A stretch of DNA of 64,000 nt from Calvatia gigantea (lineage: Eukaryota; Basidiomycota; Agaricomycetes; Agaricales; Lycoperdaceae). The notes beneath the pieces were generated by a model. The model was not told the origin of the DNA. It searched no databases and worked only from the letters and a program-made list of their open reading frames with translations. The DNA lies in assembly GCA_025093985.1 (NCBI GenBank), contig JACAAK010000002.1:1178001-1242000 (forward strand), in the 5' to 3' direction. A program made the translations under genes and the position numbers. Of this stretch, positions 47,810-58,409 are shown one piece after another (position 1 is the first letter of the stretch; the number at the start of each line of letters is the position of its first letter).

Positions 47810-49407
47810 CTAGTATCGCCGTATGTCGAGTATACTATCGTCTTTGGCCCTGTAGATATTCCGATGTGGTCGTTCTTCTGGAATAGGTGCAGGCTGTAAA
47901 CTACTGGGAAATGTATTTCCTTTCGGAGGTCTGCGTCGGTTAGGGGAAAGATCGAGACGTGCCGAGGTTGCGGAATTTGAAACACTAGCTGGTCCGCCCA
48001 AATGAGATTCAGAGTGCCCTCCTACGCTGGTGAAAATATCAGAGGATGCTTGCGCAGGAGAATATGGCCCGCTATCAAGGGAATTTTGCTATAAATAATC
48101 GGTTAAACATACCTTGAGTTTCAAAGGAGGACTTACTAGATAGCCGGGTAAGGATATTCTCGATGGAATTTGACTGTGGGCTATTTTATCGTGTTTGTTT
48201 GTCATACCCATGTCTTCGACCGGGCTCTTGGAGATTACTGGCAGCAAAGGTTCCCACTTCTTTTCCATGGCCGGTGCTCCACTCGCTGTGTGTCCCGGTA
48301 ACAGCTTATAAGTAATTACTGCGGCCAACCGATGAATTCCTTGCCGACCGCCGGGCACGAGAGACCAGGAAACATATTCCGAGAATAACTAATGCCACGG
48401 TGACGACTGACCCCACGACTGTGCCGACAATGATCAGACCTTCATGGGTACTGGCGGGACTGGAGCTATTGGCGGAAGTTGTTGGCTCTAAGATTGCTGT
48501 TGGCCCTGAAATTGCGGGGGGTGGGCTACTCGTAGTTGCAATGGAGGAGCTGCCACGAGTTGTGGGGTCCGCAACTTTCGGAGCTTGGGGGGTTGTGCTA
48601 GCGGGCAGTTGATTTCCTGGATTGAAGGGTTAACGTCATTCAAGTGACCTTTAAAGATCTCACCAGCTGTGGCGAATGCCATGGCTGCGTCTATGTCAAA
48701 GCGATTACAACTCTGCTGTTAGAATAGCTTATCAGGGACTCCAACTCCAAGGCTCAAAAATGTACTGACTGGTATACTATTGAACGCCCAGTAAGGCACA
48801 ATAGTATCGTTGGGCACATTCCCTGGGAACCTGGATGGAAGTGAGTGGTCGGGGTGAACGGTCGGTGTGATCAACCCACTTCGAGAGATACGCCACAGCA
48901 CAATGCCTCGTCCACGAGGGCCAACTGCAGGATGAGCGATAATATATATTTGCTAATTTGTTGGTGTAGGAAGATAGTAGCAGTCACTCACTCGATGAAG
49001 AAGCGATCTTGACATGCTGCACAAACGGATAGCAGAGAATAGATTACGGAGTTACAAGCACAGATGTCGTTTGTACTCTGTGGATCGGGGCCGGGATAGA
49101 TCTCGTTTGGAGCAAGTCGCTCAATCGTAACTTGGGTCAAAATATTGCAGGACTGGAGCCTGGAACGGTATACAAAACCCACTATTTGTGCCGTTGCGAC
49201 AACTAGCTTGTAGAAGAGCTGCGACTGTGCATGGATCTTGACCTTTATCATTTCTAGCCTAGGTGGTCACTTTTCATTAATTGTGGGACCTGGTGGCGTA
49301 AATATAACTACCCAATCGAACGAGGAAGAGCATGACACCCCAGACTTTTGCCCAAGGAGTGGTCGGGTCCAAAGCAACACCTCGAGCACTATGAACCACC
49401 AGGCCAT
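47810..49407 (-). CDS. Cys-rich single-pass membrane protein, tandem paralogue 1
   Basis: This is the first of three related genes. Exon 1 (49407-49312) is a signal peptide, MAWWFIVLEVLLWTRPLLG, ending CSSSFDW right at the splice site. Exon 2 has KGQDPCTVAALLQASCRNG. Exon 3 has NEIYPGPDPQSTNDICACNS then VIYSLLSVCAACQDR. The next has RFPGNVPNDTIVPYWAFN. A Ser/Thr/Pro-rich stalk and one TM (GLIIVGTVVGSVVTVALVIL) follow. The cytosolic tail (about 150 residues) ends NIYRAKDDSILDIRRY and differs from its neighbours. I do not recognise a named family. Surface adhesion or sensing is only inferred from the topology. Confidence 0.7.
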
Positions 49408-49941
49408 GTCCTCGATTGAAGAAGTGAAGAAAAGAAGGCAGAGTGCGGATTGACGCTTCGCCAAGTACTGTGAAAAACGTCGGAGAATCGCGGGGACAAT
49501 GAAAAGGTGTGGTATTTTCGTGGTTCCAGGCCTTCCAGCAATAATAGATCCTCCTCCCAACATACCAAAACGGGATTGTGTCGTGTGGAAAATACCTCAA
49601 AAATATGCAAATTCTCCAGGAGAAGTCTTCGGGTGTGCTTTCGCCGCATTAACCGCGGTCATTAGAAATAGAAGAGTACTTCGTTTGGTAGTCGGCTACC
49701 TCTATGAAAACCGGAGGCAGTGGTGGGAGGCAGCGGACAGAATGATTCGACAGATAACTCCGTCCGTACTCATTGATGCACCCGTGTGTCGCTTCAAGCC
49801 CAGAAATGGAATGCGCTGCAATATTTCAAGGTCAATGGTTTCTCATTGAGGCGAGGGTTCGTTAATAATGTTACAATTCGCCTTGTTTGAAACATGGAAA
49901 CTGATAGATAGGCAGGAGACGCGTGGCGATAATCCGAACTG
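49408..49941. other. Spacer between paralogues 1 and 2 (534 bp)
   Basis: This is upstream sequence of paralogue 1. An ORF at 49499-49849 on the plus strand (116 codons) has no family match or supporting introns, so I leave it out. Nothing else is seen. Confidence 0.4.
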
Positions 49942-51327
49942 TTAGATTTCTGCGGCCCCCGTATAACCGCGCAGTCCTGGGGGATTCGAGGGAGCAGTTG
50001 TTTGCACGGTATACACACTATTTGGGCTCTGTAAAGTCTGTGGACTAATGACATTCTCGAACGAGCCCCGTCCTGGGGCGGTGGTGTAATAGGTCGATGA
50101 TCCAGGGGACACCGGTTGTCGATCTATCTGGGAAGCGCTCTGCGACGGCGACGGCGTTCTTTAGTAGCCTGGAAAGCGCCGAAAATATTAGGAACGGCAC
50201 CCACATATGTATATGGTGCAGCTATAGACGCTGGGTCTGATAAAGACCTAGTATGTTCGTGTCCAACGGGAGGGAAAAGTGGCGCCTGGGGTTTGTCGTT
50301 AAAGGGACTAAAAGGCTCTTTCAATGGTCCTGGTTTGGAATTCCTCCGTCGTTTGGCCCGTAGTGTCATCCAGAAGATGAGCAACACGACAATGACGACC
50401 GCGACTATAGCACCAACGGTAATGCCGGCAATGGCACCGGAACCCAAACCGCCAGAGTTTCTTAACGGCAAGGTATTGTTAGCGCCTGGGGTCAGGGATG
50501 GTGTTGGTAGTAGTGTTGAAGGTGTCCCAAAGTTTGTGGTGCCTGGAACCGGACCAGTAGAGCTTGTAGGACTAGGGAAAGCATTGGCTCTCTCCGCTTC
50601 TATTCAACTTATCGACTTCGTATGTAGTTAGATGAATAGGGTGTCACAAACCTCGTTCAGCTGCTAGGGGGTCAAAAGTATTCTTTGTCTGACGAAATAT
50701 TTGAGTGATCGCGTACGTATATCGCAACTACCCACTCACTAGCGAGATGTTGAGAGAAGCCCAGGAAGGAAGTTCAATTACATCTGGGATCCCCCTTGGG
50801 AACCTGGAGAGAGGAATGGGGTTTCGTTTTTATGATGATTTCGTGGTGAACGCACTGGCCAATTTGGATAAGTCTTGGGCAATTTATTGTCCAAGTTGTG
50901 TAATTGATAAAGATCCGACCCTGACATCCGCCACAGGCACTTATCACGGAGTAAGTGACCGAGTTGCAGAGGCAGGGATCTGCTCGTTCAAAGGTTGGTC
51001 CGAGGTAATGGTTTCTAAGAGGCAGCTCATTCACGATGGTAGCTAAAACTCGTACGTCAGTCGCTGTATGTTACGTGCATAAGTGCGACGTACGGATGCC
51101 CGAGCAAATCGATTCCAGATATGCTCCTACAAGACAAGGTGTTTGACCACGCGAATTTATCGACTATGATCACGCCGGTCGATTAATAGATCACTTGCGG
51201 ACCGACTCGTATGGTCACCTACCCATTGATATTCAGGGATACAATGCGTGACGTTAGAACTTTGCGAAAGAACTCGGCTGGCGATGGTGGAAATCACCAC
51301 CAGCAAGGTGCGCAAGCTCTTCACCAT
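49942..51327 (-). CDS. Cys-rich single-pass membrane protein, tandem paralogue 2
   Basis: Same plan as its neighbours. The signal peptide is MVKSLRTLLVVISTIASRVL, with an exon end CIPEYQW. Exon 2 has NSRGQTPCLVGAYLESIC. Exon 3 has DPCLCNSVTYSVISACGGCQ then GRIFINYTTW. The next has RFPRGIPDVIELPSWASLNI. A Pro/Thr-rich stalk precedes the TM GAIAGITVGAIVAVVIVVLL and a basic stop-transfer RAKRRR. The tail has SFENVISPQTLQSPNS and ends GLRGYTGAAEI. The closing xxYTGxxE[IL] also ends paralogue 3. Five or six exons. Confidence 0.75.
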
Positions 51328-51742
51328 GGCTTAGGCAATGAAAGGAGTTCTATACGTCTGCAGCGTTCTGGTGGGATCAAGCCATATTCTCTTCCCCCAC
51401 TTCTCATGGTCGAATGAGCACAGACGAAAATAACACAGGGTGCGAGGCATGGAGAAATAGCTAAGGCTGTGCGTCTCGTGACTTCTTTCCCAAGGAGCAT
51501 GGGGGTATCACTCACTATTTCGGCTAGTGTCAATCATAAAGCTGATGAAGGAGCCCACCCATGATCAGCTTCTTGGCAGCTTTTATGATCTAAGAACTTT
51601 GGACAGTTTGCCCATCAGCTCGAGTTTCACAGGCGGAGATGGCGAATTTTATTAACCACCCTAAAATTCTAAGAACAAACATTGTCCAGGTACATTTCAA
51701 CAAAATAGATGGTCAAAGGGTGATGCTTTGGAGCTTCGATGT
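51328..51742. other. Spacer between paralogues 2 and 3 (415 bp)
   Basis: Upstream sequence of paralogue 2 and 3' end of paralogue 3. No ORF or motif is convincing. Confidence 0.4.
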
Positions 51743-53147
51743 TCAAAGCTCAGGTACACCTGTGTAACGACCTGCTGGGGCTGGGCCTGGCGCCGGCATC
51801 TGAGGGGGAATCTGTCCAACCTGCGTGCCCGAATTCTGGAAAGAGGTGTATGTCGCAGACGCAGGCGGAGGCGAATAGGTATTAGTGTAAGGTGAGCTCG
51901 GAGCTGGAGCTGGAGTTCCAGGGAATGTGCTGGGATCGGAAGGGTCCTGAAATAACTTCAGATACGATTGGTCGGATCATTGAGAGAAAACATACGTAAA
52001 GCCTTTGAGATGGGGCAGTGTAGGGGTCCGCCGTAGGGTTGTAGCTCATGTTCGGGTCAGGATTGTATGAAGTGGCCATGTAAGGTGTCGTATTGAATGC
52101 CGAAGAGGCTGGTTTTTCGGAAGATTCACGGCGACGACGGAGGAAGAAGAATACTAGACCCGCGATCAAAGCCAGACCAACGACGGCACCAATAACACCG
52201 CCTGCAATTGCACCAGCGTTTGAACCCGATGAACTGTTGGGGTGAGGAACGGCAGTACTGCTTGAGAAACGGGAAGTTGTGGGGGAAGCCGAGCCAAGAA
52301 CAAATGAAGTGCGGCTAGTTGGGAAGGCAAAGGCGCTTGTAGACGACGCAACACCGGTGCTCTCTGGACGGCCTAATAGAAAGGGATCAATTCTGTACGC
52401 GTATGAAGCTGGAGACCTCGATGCTTACTATCTAGGCTTAGGGCTACAGTAAGGTTGAAGCCATTAGTCACCTAGAGCACCTTTAGCAAAAGAAACCACC
52501 AATCCTTCAGTAGAACACTGGTTCACCGTAACGTCTGCATATGCCCAACCAGGGATTCTTGTATCGGCCGGGATTGGCTGGGGAAACCTAAGGGGTATTC
52601 AGCCCCATACAATGTCTATCAAGATAAAAGAGCTCACACTCCAGGATACACCGTAGTGCAGTTTGCATTATACGCGCTCCAGCTGTAAAATCCCATCAGC
52701 GTTGGGATATTAAAGGACAAATCCAATCACATACTTGAGCCACTCCCTGTTCTGACATGCTGCACAAGCGCTCAGCATGGAATAGTAGACGGAGCTACAA
52801 CGACAGGAATTTTGCACAAGTGCGGTTGGTCCAAGATACACGAAACCATCATCAAGGGGTTTAAGCGTGAAAACTAATGGACATCTGTTATCCGTTTTTG
52901 TTTTAATCAACGGCAAGAACTCACCACCACCATTGCATACACCTGCCATATCAGCCGCGACGTCACAAGGGCTATCCCCCAGGGAGTTGAAGGTCTTTTC
53001 ACCCATCAAAATATTAGTGTACGCCGGAAATTCTGAGAAAGCATCACTTACCCAGTGCAGAGCACTCACTGAACAGATAGCTGTGGAGATGGTCTGGGAC
53101 AGGGCACCAGGGAGAAGGGCAATCGCCAAATACAAAAGACGGGGCAT
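51743..53147 (-). CDS. Cys-rich single-pass membrane protein, tandem paralogue 3
   Basis: The signal peptide is MPRLLYLAIALLPGALSQ and the exon end is CSVSALHW. Exon 2 has TFNSLGDSPCDVAADMAGVC. Exon 3 has QNSCRCSSVYYSMLSACAAC then QNREWL, spliced to NWSAYNANC. The next exon has RFPQPIPADTRIPGWAYADV. A Ser/Thr-rich stalk leads to the TM GAIAGGVIGAVVGLALIAGL with FFFLRRRRE as stop-transfer. The cytosolic tail is Pro/Tyr/Gln-rich (NTTPYMATSYNPDPNMSYNP) and ends GRYTGVPEL. The start at 53147 is the first ATG before the signal peptide. This copy has the cleanest reading. Confidence 0.8.
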
Positions 53148-53712
53148 GGCAGAGGGGGAGGGGGGGTCGGCCGTAAGCAAGGTGAAAAGGGTTCAGCCGT
53201 TGCACGTTTTGAAGCCCAGCAGGAGGACCTTGTGGCCCTGAGATTACCTGATTGGCCGCAAATGTTCATTTTGGTGACTTGATGTAAATCGGACGCCTGC
53301 ATCTGTGATAATAATCTCTTCCGCCGAAACCACCTAACTTAGATCGAAACTTTTCTTGGACTCTCAGCTTCATATTTTTCGCCCTTTGAAGCCCCTCCAG
53401 GCTCCAGAAAGCAGTGTTGATGTCCAAAATGCTTCGGAGCCCAAGTGAGCTATCGCTCGTTGATGGGGATCTGCACTGCCCGTGGAAGACGGAGCTTACG
53501 TCGACATCTGTATGTTGCACAGCATTCGCACGCCGCTGAGTGCTCAACGTTAACATTCATCGGTATGGTATGTAATGATTGACGGAACTACATTCACGGA
53601 AAGATCTATACCTCAAGACACGTTCATGTGGAAGGACCCGGAATCCACCACCACCAATGATCCACTATGGTACACTCCCTGAGGTTGAGCGCTTGAGCGC
53701 CAACCCGGCATT
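53148..53712. other. Intergenic region between paralogue 3 and the aldo-keto reductase (565 bp)
   Basis: Upstream sequence of paralogue 3 and 3' side of the reductase. A C/G-rich run GAGGGGGAGGGGGGG lies at about 53154-53168. No gene is recognised. Confidence 0.45.
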
Positions 53713-54690
53713 TTACTCATTAAAGGCGTGTCGCATAAAGATCCTCCTGTGTAACTTCGAGCCAGCTTCATCAATAAGTCGAATCTCGTCCTCTGTCAAG
53801 TTCGGTACATTCTCGATATCCAAGAACTCCTTGACACGGGACATTTTCGATGAAGTACTGGATATTGAAGGTCAGGATCATTGTGTTCTGCATAATTTAA
53901 CAAGGGGCTCACGTTATGACCACGGACCCTTTCTGTCGCAGCCATTTTGCGAGGACCTGTCCCTCCGTAACGGGACCCCCGCGGGTTTGTTCAAGTCTTG
54001 CGCGAATTTTGGGTAGGACATCTTTAAGCGGGCCGTCGGGGGCGCGAGCAAGGGGGGTCTGACCTCCGTAAGAGGCAATTTGGATCCCATTCTTCTGGCA
54101 AAGTTCGACAATTGGCTGTGCAGCCTTCCAAACATATGGATGAAGTTCAATCTGTGAGGGGCATCAGACATCTGCCACTCAAAGAAGGGCTTCTCTTCCC
54201 ACCTGGTTAACTGCAGGGATGACCTTCGCTCCAGGAAGGATTTCATTCAAGTCATCCACTCTGAAGTTCGACACTCCAACGGATTTTGCAAGCCCCTCGT
54301 CTTTCAGCTCTTCGAATTGATTCCAAATATCTTTCAACTTTCCCTCCTTGGTGAATAACGTCGGATCGTGAATAAGAAAAGATCAACGTAGTCGAGATTG
54401 AGCTTCTTCAATGAATCAAGGAGGGAGTCCCTGACCGTCTGGTCAGGTCCCAATCCATAGAGCTTTGTCGTAACGAACAGCTCTGAACGCGGCTTCCCCG
54501 AGAGTTTGAGCCCTTGTCCCAGAGTGTCCTCGTTATAATACACCTGCGCACCATCGAGGTGGGTGACACCATTAGCAATCGCTTGGGCCACCAACTCGGA
54601 GGCGTCCTTCTTATACAAAGCTGTTCCTGTCCCAAATCCGAGCCATGGGATATGGGCACCGTCGTTGAGGGTTATCTTCGCTGTGGACAT
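53713..54690 (-). CDS. Aldo-keto reductase
   Basis: This is an NADPH-dependent carbonyl reductase of the (alpha/beta)8 AKR family. The start is MSTAKITLNDGAHIPWLGFG. The catalytic tetrad is visible: Asp in HLDGAQVYYNEDTLG, Tyr in the same segment, Lys in FVTTKLYG and His in NQIELHPY. LKKLNLDYVDLFL and EGLAKSVGVSNFRVDDLNEI are family signatures. The C-terminus VLAKWLRQKGSVVIT is spliced to TSSKMSRVKEFLDI and ends RHAFNE. The first long exon ends near 54376, where a GT donor before IHDP-like residues is needed. It lies between membrane-protein genes, on the same strand. Its substrate is unknown. Confidence 0.9.
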
Positions 54691-55406
54691 ATCGGAATAC
54701 TTTGAGCCGGGGGTTTCGCAAGGTATTTATCTAGCAGGCAATGGGAGGGTTCTCACATTATATTTAGCATGTTTCTTACCGCGTCGATCCCACCACACTC
54801 AGAAGGTCGAGCCTGACCGCGCGGTTGGAGCCTACGAAACCCCAGATGCACCATTTGCTGTCCCGTCTCCGGCTCAGACTCCGAGATGTCTCAGAGAATT
54901 TATATCTCCAGGGTGCCCCAGAACCAAGGATGGGGTGCTATCGGCACTGGCGGATTCCTGAAGGCGTCAGACCCCTTTGCAGAACAAAAACCACCTCTCA
55001 TATATACACCATAGATGACCTTCCGCCCAACGGTTTCAAAGGGAGGACCTTGAAGTGAATGAAGATCAAACATCAAATGATTATCATGACCACTACTTAT
55101 GTATTCCCAACTACGCGCTCTTTGTCAAATCTTCCTTTCCGGAAATGTAATCTAGCACCGGCCCTAAATTACCACTGATATAATTTTCCAGCAGACCTTG
55201 CGCCGTTTTTTCTCATCTTTTAACAACTACCCAGGCGCTGTAGTACCACATGTTGGGCTGCCTCTTTGTTTTGGCATTCCTTCATCCCGGCAGCCTCAGA
55301 TCAAACAGTTGCACTCTTTGGCTGATCATAATGGTATCTATACCCATGACTGTTCTCGGTCACCTAGTGTATCAACATATAAATACATTTCAGATGGCTA
55401 CCAACA
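54691..55406. other. Intergenic region (716 bp)
   Basis: Between the reductase start and the next minus-strand gene end. Scattered short frames only. No repeat, RNA gene or domain is recognisable. Confidence 0.45.
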
Positions 55407-56466
55407 CTATACTTCCTCGACCCTAGTCGGCGGTGGTTTCTCTAAGTCGGTGGTCCCCTAGAAATATTGTCAGTAAAAGGTAATGAATATAGATGTGGTA
55501 CTGACAAAGACAGCGTTGCCAGGTAGAGGTTGCACTTGATGGGGCGCCTCGGTTGAACTTGCAGACTTGGACCACACCGGGGGAGGCTCGGTACCATACA
55601 CAGCTTTGTAAGCTGCGGAAGGCGCAATTCTCCTCCGCCGCCTTCGCATAACCCACCAGGAGACCAGACCTCCTACCAGAACGAGCACAATGAGACCTCC
55701 TATCGTCCCACCAGCAATTGCTCCCGCATGTGAGCTGTGGGATGAAGTGTCAAGGGCTTGGGTTGTTGAGGTTGAAGGGGTAGACGTCCCTGGCGGACTT
55801 GATAACTGTGGGGGGGGTGGGACGTTGGGGAAGGGCTCGCCTGTGGGAGGGGACTCGGGAACGGACGAAGATGAAGAGGGCGATGGAATAGATGTGGGTG
55901 TCGGGTTGATTTCCGGGTCGTTGCCCGCTGACGATGGACTAAACCCTGTTACAGTCGGTATCGCCTGGGGTGATGGTGGCGCGTTGGCTATGGTCGACGA
56001 TACTGAAGGCGTATGCCGCTGTTCTGACTGGGGTTTTTCCGTGCTTGTTTTTCCCGATGTGCTTGGACTAGTGGTGACTGAAACTGAAGAAGAATATGAA
56101 TGAATCTAATTTGATTATTGGTTTAATTCACAAAGGCTCACCCGTGCTCGTTCGTGTGGACGTTTGTGCGGGCTTTTGTGAGGGCTAGCGACGGGATATC
56201 AGGGTCAGGGACCTTAGGAGGGCTAAATAGCTTACAGTCTGTGGGGGGCCCCACTTGCACGGATGATCCGAGCGACAGGTCCACATAGTAGGCGCACGAG
56301 GGGGTGGTGGCATTGCAGCGTCCGAGCTTGAGGGGAATGGGGGAGAGCAAGATGCTGGTGAGAGCTGGGACTACGGGTTGTTAAGCGACCCCGTGCATCA
56401 AGTACAGGATGCGGCCAGGGAGCAAGGGGTTCTCCATCAGAATGCCGGGCAAGCTCCATTGCCGCA
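55407..56466 (-). CDS. Ser/Pro-rich single-pass membrane protein, 5' end unresolved
   Basis: The 3' part is clear: a Ser/Thr/Pro stalk, then SHAGAIAGGTIGGLIVLVLV with WWVMRRRRRR, an intracellular tail (AAYKAVYGTEPPPVWSKSAS) and a last exon GTTDLEKPPPTRVEEV. The TM plus RRRR design equals that of the three paralogues to the left. The ectodomain instead reads LKLGRCNATTPSCAYYVDLS and lacks the CxC...CxxCQ block. Candidate start codons at about 56424-56501 run into stops or wrong frames. The first exon is therefore not placed, and the right border given is only an estimate. Confidence 0.5.
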
Positions 56467-56737
56467 GAAATAACCAGCGCGCTGTGTTCTAGTTTCCATC
56501 CTCCTGTTTTGTTGTTGGGAGATATGGGTGATGGGAGGACATGTAGTCAAGATGATGGATGATATTTTGATGAGAAGATGGAGTGCCGTAAACGCATCCG
56601 AAACGAGATGGGGATGTCAAATTTAAATTTAGATCAGATTGTGAGAATAAATTTGTCAGACTATACAGCTGCAGCCACACGCTATGGACAGCGGTCGTTG
56701 TGGGCCACCAGATTACCGTCGTTCCACAAGCCGTCCA

Positions 56738-57976
56738 ATGGCTCCATCCACAACGTATGTCCCCATGTCGCTAAATCGCATCCAAATCACTGATAAGAAA
56801 TCTTTGTCAAATTAGCGTCCCGAGTGCTTCGGTCAGTCAAAAGTTATGTTTGAATTATGGAAAGGAGTGTTGATGAGGATTGGGTCCCTGTGACAGGCAA
56901 TTGAAGTCCCGGAGACTCTCCTCAAGAAACGCAAACAAAACGAAAAGGCCCGGGAGGAACGCCTTGCTGCCGCTGCTGCTGCACGTAAGGTGGGTCTATG
57001 ACTTTGCAACTTGAACTTTGATTTTTCTATTGGCGGATGCATACTTTAAATTCGACGTTTGGCTAGTGGAGATCCTCTTCACCGTGTCGCTGTCAAATCC
57101 ATCTTTCGGGACTGACTTTTTATTTCGATTTTGGAGGATTTCCGAAGTTCTGAACTCAAAGACTGACACTACCCTTAGGCCCAAAAAGCAAAACGCAAGG
57201 TCGTCTTCAAGCGCGCTGAATCCTACGTGAAGGAATATCTTGCCAAGGAGAAGGAGGAGATTCGTTTGAAGCGTGCTGCCCGTGCATCCGGCGATTTTTA
57301 TGTTCCTGCCCAACCCAAGGTTTACTTCGTCATTCGTATTCGTGGGTGAGTGTAGATGGGTTGCGATCATATCAAAAAAAAAAAAAAAAAAATCCTCAAA
57401 ATATCTCTCAGTGTTAATGAAATCGCCCCAAAACCCCGTAAAATCCTGCAACTCCTCCGACTCTTGCAAATCAACAATGGCGTTTTCGTGAAGGCCACAA
57501 ATGCTACTCAACAAATGCTCCGCCTTATTGAGCCCTATATAACATATGGGTAGGTTCAAACTCTGTGATATATTTAAATTTGTTTATCCCGATCTTTTCC
57601 AAGCGAGCCTAACCTCAAATCGATCCGCGAGCTGATCTACAAGCGTGGTTACGGCAAGGTCAACAAGCAGCGCATTCCTCTGACCAACAATAGTGTGATT
57701 GAGGAAGCTCTTGGCAAATATGATATCCTTTGCGTGGAAGATTTGGTGCATGAGATCGCTACGGCGGGTCCCAATTTCAAGCAGGTATGTGCGGCAATAA
57801 AGTGGGAGAACTCGTCGGTTTGATAATGTCCTCAGGCGTCCAATTTCCTGTGGCCCTTTAAGCTTTCTAACCCCACTGGTGGCTGGAGGACGCGCAAGTT
57901 CAAACACTACGTTCAGGGTGGCGATTTTGGTGACCGGGAAACCAACATCAACAAGCTTGTCCGACAGATGAACTGA
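56738..57976 (+). CDS. RPL7: Cytosolic 60S ribosomal protein L7 (uL30)
   Basis: Exons are 56738-56754, 56816-56831, 56897-56989, 57179-57345, 57412-57549, 57604-57784 and 57836-57976. The start is [28 protein letters not shown]-like [20 protein letters not shown] with [17 protein letters not shown] is the uL30 core. Then come [20 protein letters not shown] and a C-terminus [16 protein letters not shown]. Exon 2 is only 16 nt and is needed to keep the frame. The intron 56990-57178 is 189 nt and the intron at 57346-57411 contains a 19-A run. Confidence 0.96.
57374..57392 (+). repeat. 19-nt A homopolymer inside an RPL7 intron
   Basis: Uninterrupted A run shortly before a 3' splice site; as read it gives no coding effect. 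Confidence 0.9.
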
Positions 57977-58409
57977 GATTTTGCTTTTTGGCCGTTGTGT
58001 GGGCGGAGATCCTGAGTGGGATTGACCAGAGTGGGATGGTATGTAGGACAGCGACACATGTATGTGGTCTTCACGAGGTCCAAAAATTATATTTTTCCCC
58101 TTGTATACTCAATCCGTTTATATGTCGAGTATAAGAGCTTTACTGAATTCCTTGGGGTGTTCCGTTTGGTCAACCAAAAGGTTACATAAGATAAGATATT
58201 TGTTTTCCTTACTCGGATCTATCCCCCCGCGGTTCGCGGTACGATGGCCCGCTTCTAAAGGTCAGGGTAGAACAAGTGTTAGGGTGATGCGCCACTTGGG
58301 CAGCGCGCTCAGGGATATAAATTGGTTTAAGGCCGGGTCATCCCATCCCTTATCTTCCCCTTCCCCCCCCCCCCCAACCATCACTTCCACCCCCTTTCCG
58401 GTTTCTACC
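57977..58409. other. RPL7 3' region and carbonic anhydrase promoter (433 bp)
   Basis: A 13-nt C run at 58363-58375 lies 35-47 bp before the carbonic anhydrase start. GATATAAATTGG at about 58314 is TATA-like, about 95 bp upstream. Nothing else is seen. Confidence 0.4.

Noticed and set aside
47656..47985. Minus-strand ORF of 109 codons between CHMP7 and paralogue 1
   Set aside because: Overlaps the C-terminal exon of paralogue 1 in another frame; the paralogue frame continues the gene.
49499..49849. Plus-strand ORF of 116 codons between membrane paralogues
   Set aside because: No conserved motif, opposite strand to the array, and no supporting splice structure; probably chance.
48000..56500. 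Accessory region considered as a mobile element or secondary-metabolite cluster
   Set aside because: No transposase, terminal repeats, synthase or P450 genes; only one aldo-keto reductase is present.
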